Shown: piece after piece, positions 27,015-34,155 of the stretch
Layout of the letters: each line of letters opens with the position of its first letter
How positions within the stretch are numbered: position 1 is the stretch's first letter
The notes under the pieces: model-generated
What the model was told of the DNA's origin: nothing
Database searches by the model: none
Seen by the model: only the letters and a program-made list of their open reading frames with translations
Assembly (NCBI GenBank): GCA_903772945.1
Contig: CAICTM010001207.1
Location: 1 to 34,155, forward strand
DNA length: 34,155 bases
Source: Seminavis robusta
Lineage: Eukaryota > Bacillariophyta > Bacillariophyceae > Naviculales > Naviculaceae
Direction of reading: 5' to 3'
Translations under genes and position numbers: made by a program

Positions 27015-29081
27015 ATGTTTGCCAATCATCAATATCAATACCAACAAGCCGGTGGTGGCGCAGTGTCCACTGGCGGCATGGTTTGGAATGGAAATGCTTG
27101 GGTTCAGTCGTCCGCGGCTGCGCAGCCACAAAATGGTCGCAGCAGTACTTTCTCGACGGCCTCCTACGGCGGAGTTGCTGCAGTGAACAACAATACTGCG
27201 GCGGAGACGCCTGCGGCCAAGGTGGCAAAGTACACGCAGTACTATCATCAGTGGAATGCTCGAGCCAAGGAGCGGGAACAAAACGTTCAACAGTTGCCTG
27301 GGAATTCACCACAACGCGTGGAAGCCCAGAGGCAGGTCGATTGGGCCAAGTATTGGGCGGACCAGTCCAGCAGAGCCGCTCATCACTATCACTCGAATCC
27401 ACACGTGGAGCCTCTGTTCGAACTTCCACCGGCGCCGGAGGCGTCTGCCACAGCACAACAGCAGCAAGCAGCGCAACCCCAGAAAGAGTCACGCTGGGCT
27501 CGTGCTCCGCAGCAACAGGCAAGACCAGCAGCAGCCAAACCACAACAAGGAGGTCCTCCTGATGGTTTAAAGAGGTATGTCCATCGATGCTTGGAAAAGT
27601 GCGCTTCCGAGGAACAGAAAAAGCAAGTCCAAAAGGAAACCGAACGGGTGATTGCCGAAGCACTGCAGGATGGGACCTTGCATACCAAGAATTGGGATGC
27701 GGTCCCTCTCATCTCTCTGCCTGATTACTCGCGAAAGCGTGATTCGTTCTCATTGCAACAAAGCATCTCCAGTAAGAAACAAAAAGTGAAATCGAATACT
27801 GACATGTATTATGGTCACACGAGAGGAGGTCCAAATAATGGTGGATACTACGGCCCTTCATCCTCTTCTCCTCACCCTAACCCCACAGCTTCATCATCAA
27901 CATCTCATCAGCAGTACTCCTCTCGGCAGCAATCCAGTAGTAAGTATCAAAATCATTACGGCCCGGCCGACGAAAACGAAGATTTTATCAAAGTTCCCAA
28001 TTTTGGCGTTAAAAAGGGCAGCAACAAGTATGTGAATCCCAACAGCGCCAAGAAGAAGAAGCCCATGGATGATGCTGGATTCCAGCGCTCCTCGTCGACA
28101 ATGGCCCAGCGTGCCAATCGTTTTTCTGGGCCTGGTGGCAATGCCGATGTGCGTCAAGCCACGGCCAAGGGCATTGATGCGCGGTACATGGGCAAGGGTG
28201 TGATTGGCGGATCCTCAAAGAAGTTGGATGAAACAGATTACGAACAAATGAAGGTGAAGGGAACTTGTCGAAAGTTGGAAAAACAGTATCTTCGTCTCAC
28301 AGCACCTCCCAAAGCAGAATTGGTCCGTCCCTTGGAAATTCTTCAACAGCACTTGGGGAATCTCAAGAAAGAGTGGAAGTCAAAGTCTCGTCGTGATTAT
28401 TTGTGGTTTTGTGCCGAAATGAAGGCGGTTCGTCAAGATTTGACAGTGCAGCACATTCAAAATTCCTTTACAGTGCAAGCGTATGAGTTTCATGCCAGGA
28501 TTGCTCTGCAAGAGGGAGACATTAACGAGTTCAACCAGGCCCAGACGCAACTCAAAATTTTGTATGAAAAGTTGGATGATGCCAAGTCGCTCGAGAATGA
28601 AAACGAGTTTGTTGCGTACAGGATGATCTATTTCGTTGTCATGTCTCTCAACAAGGGTTACAAGGGCGGGTCTTCCGACTTGTTGAAATTGATGTTGTCT
28701 CTCACTTCTTCCCAACGAAATGACCCTGCCATCAAGCATTCCCTGCAGCTTCGTGCTGCCGTGGCGGAGATGGATTATCACAAGTTCTTTCAGCTCACGA
28801 AGTCGTGCCCCAACCTCGGGGGCATGCTGATTTCCCGTAGCGTTCCAATCATGAGATATTTGGCGCTCCAACGAATCTGCAGGGCCTACCGTCCTTCCGT
28901 TGCATTTGTGTTTGCATTGAAAGAGTTGGGGTTCTCGGCTCAGACAGCGAAGGAGATTGAAGATGGTAAAAAGTATTTGTTGAGTTGTGGCTGTGTTTTT
29001 AATGAGGATTGCTCAGAAATCCAGACCAAGGACACTGTTGTTCACGAGTCCGATTTGGAAGAGAAGCGTTCCCTCAATTAA
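27015..29081 (+). CDS. THP3/LENG8-type SAC3/GANP-domain protein
   Basis: 688 aa from ATG 27015. THP3 (yeast) and LENG8 (animals) are nuclear SAC3/GANP proteins linked to transcription elongation, mRNA processing and export; yeast THP3 partners CSN12. Visible: Gln/Ala-rich N-terminus; a conserved block GLKRYVHRCLEKC ... AEALQDGTLHTKNWDAVPL (about 184-231), typical of LENG8-type proteins; a disordered Ser/Gln region about 245-400; and the SAC3/GANP helical region from GTCRKLEKQYLRLT (416-429), through RPLEILQQHL, RRDYLWFCAEMKAVRQDLTVQHI and FTVQAYEFHARIALQEGD, to YRPSVAFVFALKELGF. The gene is intronless apart from the predicted 5'UTR intron. The broken family copy B begins about 570 nt downstream. 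Confidence 0.88.
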   Translation: MFANHQYQYQQAGGGAVSTGGMVWNGNAWVQSSAAAQPQNGRSSTFSTASYGGVAAVNNNTAAETPAAKVAKYTQYYHQWNARAKEREQNVQQLPGNSPQRVEAQRQVDWAKYWADQSSRAAHHYHSNPHVEPLFELPPAPEASATAQQQQAAQPQKESRWARAPQQQARPAAAKPQQGGPPDGLKRYVHRCLEKCASEEQKKQVQKETERVIAEALQDGTLHTKNWDAVPLISLPDYSRKRDSFSLQQSISSKKQKVKSNTDMYYGHTRGGPNNGGYYGPSSSSPHPNPTASSSTSHQQYSSRQQSSSKYQNHYGPADENEDFIKVPNFGVKKGSNKYVNPNSAKKKKPMDDAGFQRSSSTMAQRANRFSGPGGNADVRQATAKGIDARYMGKGVIGGSSKKLDETDYEQMKVKGTCRKLEKQYLRLTAPPKAELVRPLEILQQHLGNLKKEWKSKSRRDYLWFCAEMKAVRQDLTVQHIQNSFTVQAYEFHARIALQEGDINEFNQAQTQLKILYEKLDDAKSLENENEFVAYRMIYFVVMSLNKGYKGGSSDLLKLMLSLTSSQRNDPAIKHSLQLRAAVAEMDYHKFFQLTKSCPNLGGMLISRSVPIMRYLALQRICRAYRPSVAFVFALKELGFSAQTAKEIEDGKKYLLSCGCVFNEDCSEIQTKDTVVHESDLEEKRSLN

Positions 29082-29649
29082 CTTCTCTGTGTTTGTTGGA
29101 AGGTTGTTTCGTCTTGGGATATATGAGTCTTCCCCGACGCTGGTGTGCCAGCTTCTTTGTTGTTGCTGGTTTGATGGTGGCAGAGTGACAGTCGCGATGC
29201 AAGATTGTGCACCCATACATATTTTATAAATATATTTGACTAATAAATGAATCTTTACCAGGTTGACAACAACTCCTCGGGCGGCGCAGCTGGGATTGCG
29301 TTGGTCCAACTGTGTGGGTGTGGGCCTTTCCTCTTCTTCGTTTTCGTTGTTGATCCGACACCTTCACAAAGCCGCTTCAGAGGACCATGACGAAGCACAC
29401 AACATCCACGCCAGGTACCAACGAATGAAGCGTGGGCTCGACGAGGGAGCATGTACCGAGGCGGTACAGTTGGGTTGGGGCAGCAACAACAACATTTACA
29501 GATTATGGTACTAGTATTGCATGCACAGCAGGAGGGAATAAATGACAATAAACAGAGCCATTGAACTGCAAGTTCTGAATCGGCTGGGTATTGATTGGCG
29601 GAGCACAAGATCATGTTGTGCAAATCAATAATGAACAACAGTGGGTGGA
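29082..29649. other. 3' region of the THP3-like gene, no supported gene
   Basis: An A+T-rich stretch with AATAAATG at about 29242 is a plausible 3'-end signal for the THP3-like gene. Frames on both strands (minus 29255-29704, plus 29263-29514) have Cys/Pro-rich or low-complexity content without recognisable domains. Confidence 0.35.
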
Positions 29650-30906
29650 ACCATGGATTTGGTTGCCCAAACCAACAATTTGCAGGAGTGGCAGGTGTTG
29701 CCACTAGGAGTGTATACCCACGAACGCGTCTTGGATCTAGTGCAGTTGATTCAAGAGTACGGATACCAACAAGTGGCCCGCTGGATCACCAACAACCAAT
29801 GGTTCCAAAACGACAAACTGTACCTACAACACGATGTACATTCAAAATGATGCCGTGCATCAAGACCTCGAGGCAGTTGTCGAAATTTGCACCTTGAATA
29901 CGTGAGAACAGATTGCCAAAAGACGATTTGTCTATCGCAAGGTCAAGGAAGTCTGCAGGGAAGATGCAGCACCCATAGTAGTAGAAGAACAACCAACAAC
30001 AACTAAAGACGTCGAGACATTAGAAAAAGTCTCGCCTGTCGACGACAACAAGATGGCATCCGATGCCACAATCACGTGTGAAGCAGTGGTGGTTCCCACA
30101 TGCACAGCAGTGGTCTCATACGTTCAAAAGTGGCACATGAAACACTTCAAGATCAGTGTGGATGGACAACAACCATTGTATTGGAGATGCGAATGATGAA
30201 TGGCGTGCTACTTGGAGTGGTACCCAATGACATTCTTGCAACAGTGATGGAGGAAGGTGGAGACCTTGTCAAGGAATTGATGTGGCGGCACAAGACACTG
30301 CGATTGGAAGCCTCGGACGATACGGATTCCAAATTCATGATTGGCCAAGTGGTGGAAGTGGTAGCTGATGAGGAACCACTACAGGTCGAGGAACAACAAC
30401 AAGTTGATGCTGATGAACCACTGGTCAGCAACCGAGTTGACGAAGAGGACAATATGGACACAGCACAATCAACATTGCGACGATTAAAGAGGCGCATGGC
30501 AGCGATTGCATCTCAGAGGATTGCAGAACAAATGAAGACAAAGCCACGGCGGGTGGCACAACAACAACCTAGAATTAATAAACGTAGACGAGCGGCGGCC
30601 AACAAGAAAAAGTTGACGAAGCCAAAGGCGAAGGGCAAGAAGAAGAAGACGATACAACATCTGACCGACGAACATCAGCAAACAACAGTTCAGACAGCAA
30701 CAACTCTTTCTGGACGGCAAGTCAGAAAGCCTGACCGGTACATTCCAGTCCAGGACGACAGGTTTTGGGGCGGCGGCGACAGATTGCGGGAACTACTAAC
30801 ACAATACAATACACAACGAGCAAACATCTGGTGGGTTGCAGGGCTATACAACAATTTTGCAGCGATAAATACAATTGGTTCAATTGAAGGGTCACATGGA
30901 AGGTAG
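29650..30906 (+). pseudogene. Broken copy B of the unknown-protein family
   Basis: DNA closely matching copy A from about 7700. It starts near HERVLDLVQLIQEYGYQQV; the 5' ~550 nt of the coding region is missing. Damage relative to A: a ~137-nt deletion after CCTCGAGG (about 29872), ACG-CGA changed to ACG-TGA (about 29899-29904), and several 1-2 nt indels. From about 30180 the frame is open again (VLEMRMMNGVLLGVVPNDIL through the basic region to SGRQVRKPDRYIPVQ) and runs past the copy A stop to a TAG at 30904-30906, ending GSIEGSHGR. The 3' half could still be translated from an internal ATG (30187), but the gene as a whole is disabled. Confidence 0.8.
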
Positions 30907-31471
30907 CCAGGTTGTGGTTCCTGTGCTAGGCAGCCTCTATTGCAGAGTGCTTGTCCGAACGTCCTCCACGCGACAAAAGTCTAAAGTTAATACCCGTGAC
31001 ACCCGACAACCAACCTCTATCATTGTTGATGCTATGCTACAATCTTAAATACAACATAAGCATAGAACAATATCACATAGTAGACAATCTTTACAAGCAA
31101 AACTCTCATGGCTTCATTCTGTACAGTAGTCGTACAATCATAGTGACATTCATTGTAGTAGGGCAAGCTCTGGCATGTAAGCGGTCATCGCTGACCTTGT
31201 GCACAAAGAGGTTACCGGTACTTTGGGCTGTGGGGATTCGATTCGTGCAGGCAACATAAAATTTCAGCATGGCTGTCGTGACGATGCTCAATTTGGTGTT
31301 CAACTCGATGCCATATGCTTATAGATCTCGGTCCCCATTCCTCTGCGAAAGAACATATTGTCGAGCGATCCTTCGTATTGCATTCGTCACGGGAAGCACT
31401 CTGTGGATTGACTTATCCGTCTTCGAACTCACGTGTATAGGGAGAAGTTCGTGCATCTCTTACTTCGTTCC
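30907..31471. other. Duplicated downstream flank of copy B, then unique spacer
   Basis: 30907 to about 31256 continues the match to 9063-9420 (shared words include GTGCTAGGCAGCCTCTATTG, TACCCGTGACACCCGACAAC, AGTAGACAATCTTTACAA and GGGCAAGCTCTGGCATG). 31257-31471 is spacer without a recognised feature. Confidence 0.7.
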
Positions 31472-31966
31472 TCAGTGTCGGCGCGAAGAAGAATAGTCCA
31501 TCGACCCGCGTCCGAGCTGTCTTTTCAACTCGGAAATCTCGTCCCGTTGTCGGTCGGTTTCATTGGCAAACGCTGTGTTGTTCCTTTGTAGTAGGCGTAT
31601 CTTTTGTTTGAGCAAAGGAATCGAATCTTCCTCTGCGTCGTCGTCTGCACTCTCGTGATCAGCTACGTCGTCATCCTCGCTGCCACTGTTTCTGTGTGCA
31701 TCCATTCCCATATCGTCGTAACCAAAATCATCCAAGACAACGATCCAACTAGATCGTCTATTGGGCTGCATTTGGCTGTTGCGCAGGGACCTGCTGTTTC
31801 GCAGCACACTGGATCATTTCCGGTCCTTGTATCCACCAGGGATGTCTCGAGACAGCGGGTTGTTGACTTTCAGGAGCTCGTCGTCCTTGCAAACTTCTTC
31901 GACCAAGACCTCATTCTCAACGTCATCATTAAGCGATTCAGGAGCTTGTTCTCTCTCATATAGACT
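31472..31966 (-). pseudogene. 3' end of a host gene, cut by an LTR element, one in-frame TGA
   Basis: Reading from the LTR edge (31966) leftwards, a single frame runs 50 codons (SLYEREQAPESLNDDVENEV ... GYKDRK), meets TGA at 31816-31814, then continues in the same frame 112 codons to the TGA at 31472. The second part is acidic (SGSEDDDVADHESADDDAEED) followed by a short predicted coiled coil (LLKQKIRLLQRNNTAFANE, RQRDEISELKRQLG). The frame is open right up to the LTR, so the LTR element probably inserted inside the gene. I do not recognise the protein. The part after the TGA has no early ATG. Confidence 0.5.
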
Positions 31967-32518
31967 TGTAGTATTGCACTACGCTAAAAGCTAGTGTAAA
32001 GATCTTTCGAGTGTTTTGAGTTTGAGAGAATGAAAGTTATGAGAGGATTAGAAAGCTATGAAAACTAATCAACGAGAGAGATCCACAATCAAAGGATCGT
32101 AGATCTGAACTCCCGCGGGAACTGTAAAGTGTGATAGAGTAGGTGCGGTAGCAATCCTACTCACTCCACGATCCAAAAACGGAACGCGTGGAAGATTCGT
32201 CTAGCATTTATCTAGTAGCGTGGAAACTCTCCAGCCAGCTAAATATCTAGCGCGATGTTTCACCATCGACCTAGTATGACTGGCGTCATGAGAACCCTGT
32301 CTCAATGACTATTCACGAAAGACTCAGTCATGAGTCGACTCAAACCCTATCTAGGATCGAGTCGCGAATAAGGCTGAGAGCCGTGTATTGCATTCGCCCC
32401 CTGACAAGGGTCACGGAAGGCACGATATCAGTCGGACAAGGAGAACACATGAATTAAAGTGCGGGGCACTCTCGGAGATTGGATGTAGACATGTGCGTCG
32501 CACGATGGCAATCCTACA
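31967..32518 (-). mobile_element. LTR of a Ty3/gypsy element
   Basis: 552 bp bounded by TGTAG and CTACA (TG...CA on either strand). On the element's strand it starts TGTAGGATTGCC, six bases after the stop codon of pol (TGA at 32527-32525), and ends GCAATACTACA. It is the 3' LTR. The flanking AGACT (31962-31966) would be one side of a 5-bp target duplication; the other side and the 5' LTR lie beyond the window. No clear polypurine tract remains before it. Confidence 0.7.
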
Positions 32519-34155
32519 AGGGGATCAGGCCTTGTATGGGTGTAAATACCTTATGTTCCAAGTCTGGTAGACTGTGGCCGCCATTGGCGGTAGCATGTCG
32601 GAGCCGTACAGTGCCATTGTTATTGACTCGGTCTATATTGTAAGGACCTTTGTACTTTGGCTGACCTACTTGCGGTGCTGATACTGTTGATCATCACAGT
32701 ATCGTTGACATTGTTTTGATGAGGGACACGGTTCGCGTTCTCCCTATCGTTTTTTTTCTGGATAAGTCGTTGGCGACGTTCCTTGATGTATTTCCAGTTT
32801 GCTTCGAAACGGATGTTGTGAATCTTGTCACGATTGACGCGCTGAACTTGCGACGAAGTCCATGTTTATCCCGGAGAGTCTTCTCGACCTTGCGCGGGAC
32901 TCACGTTCTCTTCCATGAACCTCAGCCGGTCATGGATACTGGGTAACCTACGTCTGTTCAGAACGATGGTGGTGGTTCATTGGTCCAATGAATCCACGAA
33001 GTTCCTTCCTATTCGTAGAAGGAGCGATAGCTGGATCGCATCTATTGTCCTTTAGTTTAAGGGTTGGATTCCTTCTCGATAATCCATGGCTAGATACTCA
33101 AGTTCTTCCTTTCGAGGAAGGACCTTGGTAGTGTTGATTTTAAATCCGACTTCCTGAAGTCTTTGGAAAAATTCATCTACTATTCAACGTGATCTACTAG
33201 ATCGTCGTCAGTTAGGATTGTTTGATCATCAAAGTATGCACGGACATTTTCTTAGTCATGCATGTGTGTTTTCATCTTCCTTTGAGGATGTCGGACTAAT
33301 TACAATAGGCCCATTGGCAACCTCTGGTACTCGTGCTTTCCCCACGAGAGTACGATGGTACAGAGTTGCCTCGAGTGGGTTGACAGCTCGATGTGATAGT
33401 GTCCATGTTCAGGTCTAGACTAGTAGCGAACTTGAATCCATCTAGATTCAAGAGCATGTCCTGCTATTTTTGGGATAGAAAAGGCTTCCGCTTAATCCTT
33501 TGTTCAGTCCCGAAAATCAGAGATGAATCGTACAGATCCATCATTTCTTGGAATGATAAAAGTTGGTAGCCCTACTCGGAACATTTTATCTCTTTAGTAC
33601 TCCTTCCTTGCAGAGACGTTCAACCTCTGTCTTTGAGAGTGTTGGTATGGACAACGTGGAGTATGGTGAGCACCTAGTAAATAGGATTTAGCGTCGGACG
33701 AAGTTCTACTTCGTAGTCTTCCATTTGCAACTCTCCCAAAGTACCGTCGACTGGGTCGGGCATTTGGTTGAGAAGGCATGAGGAGTTCTTGCTCTTCTTA
33801 TTTAACTGATTTCGACTCTGGCATATCTGGCTTAAGTCATTTGTTCGTATGTGCATCTAGAATCTTCTTGAGACTATCTGCACTGTCGCTGACAGCTGCG
33901 GATCGGAAATGGAGAAGTTCTTCTTCTCTAATCGGTATGCGGCATCTTTCGCAGGGAAAAATATGCTGTTCCATCCATTGACATGGTAGTGAATCAAACT
34001 TGATTCTTAGGGCGGAGAGAGTGTCCTTACACTATGATCATGTCATGGCTGCCCCCCCAAGTTCTGGTGAGCGTGTACAATTCCATTCGATAATTCATTA
34101 TCGTGGAACTCAGGAATCATGAGTATGCCCTTACACTTCGTGCGGGGTTCAATTC
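32519..34155 (-). mobile_element. Decayed Ty3/gypsy pol (protease, RT, integrase C-terminus)
   Basis: On the minus strand, pieces in shifting frames match a gypsy polyprotein in the expected order. Near 34060-33860 is a protease-end-like block. At about 33760-33700 is the pre-RT block DGTLGELQMEDYEVEL. RT blocks follow: FIIPRNDGSVRFISDF, GFKFATSLDLNM..HYHIEL, HEYQRLPMGL, and the catalytic YFDD at 33225-33236; then a block ending near NRKELRGFIGPMN. Integrase C-terminal blocks follow (QPKYKGPYNIDRVNNNGTVR, WNIRYLHPYKA-stop at 32525). RNase H and the integrase core are missing. Many stops and frameshifts show it is dead. The element continues past the window edge. Confidence 0.85.

Noticed and set aside
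29255..29704. Minus-strand Cys/Pro-rich frame of 149 codons
   Set aside because: Low-complexity composition, no domain, and overlap with the 3' region of the THP3-like gene and the start of copy B.
32388..32570. Plus-strand frame of 60 codons across the LTR edge
   Set aside because: Lies across the LTR/pol junction of the gypsy element on the opposite strand; not a gene.

Overview
This is a nuclear eukaryotic contig. The gene set and style point to a diatom, probably a pennate one; the species cannot be fixed without a search. Supporting points are short GT-AG introns (about 70-130 nt), AMT1-type ammonium transporters in tandem, compact ionotropic-glutamate-receptor-like channels, a CDPK, a helicase-associated (HA) domain protein and a decayed Ty3/gypsy element. 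Intergenic DNA is rich in the words CTAGCTAG and TACCGGTA. No rRNA, tRNA or CRISPR array was recognised.

Layout. 1-676 holds a decayed repeat and no convincing gene. 677-6304 carries two glutamate-receptor-like channel genes head to head; one ends in a tail of 11-residue repeats, the other has one intron. 7153-8919 encodes an unknown protein with a basic C-terminus (copy A of a family). 9432-10247 is an Asp/Glu-racemase-like gene with a repeated motif. 11175-11942 is a low-complexity hypothetical protein. 12438-13397 is an HA-domain gene with a frameshifted second domain. 13867-14092 is a frameshifted C-terminal scrap of a mannitol-dehydrogenase-family gene. Four minus-strand genes follow: a CDPK (14420-16231), a divergent mitochondrial-carrier-like protein (16988-18055), and two ammonium transporters (18579-20570 with five exons, 22174-24133 with four exons).

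24134-26860 is gene-free but highly structured. It has a ~260-bp tandem duplication, a near-perfect 42-bp-arm hairpin and two further inverted repeats, one enclosing the other structures. 27015-29081 is a THP3/LENG8-type SAC3/GANP protein with a 5'UTR intron. Its upstream region shares collinear blocks with the upstream region of the copy A gene, and a broken copy B lies just downstream (about 29650-31256). The window ends in a Ty3/gypsy element on the minus strand (protease/RT remnants, integrase C-terminus, one 552-bp LTR at 31967-32518). Its LTR abuts an open reading frame carrying one in-frame TGA, so it probably split a host gene.

Functionally, the intact genes cover ammonium uptake, calcium signalling, putative ligand-gated ion flow, mRNA processing/export and organelle transport. 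They do not form an obvious pathway. Exon joins were derived by eye from reading frame, GT-AG borders and paralogue comparison. I did not see an unmistakable new multi-gene system. The most unusual signals are the nested hairpin region, the 11-mer-repeat channel tail, the copy A/THP3/copy B arrangement, and an 18-bp palindrome with a TGACGTCA core upstream of the carrier gene.
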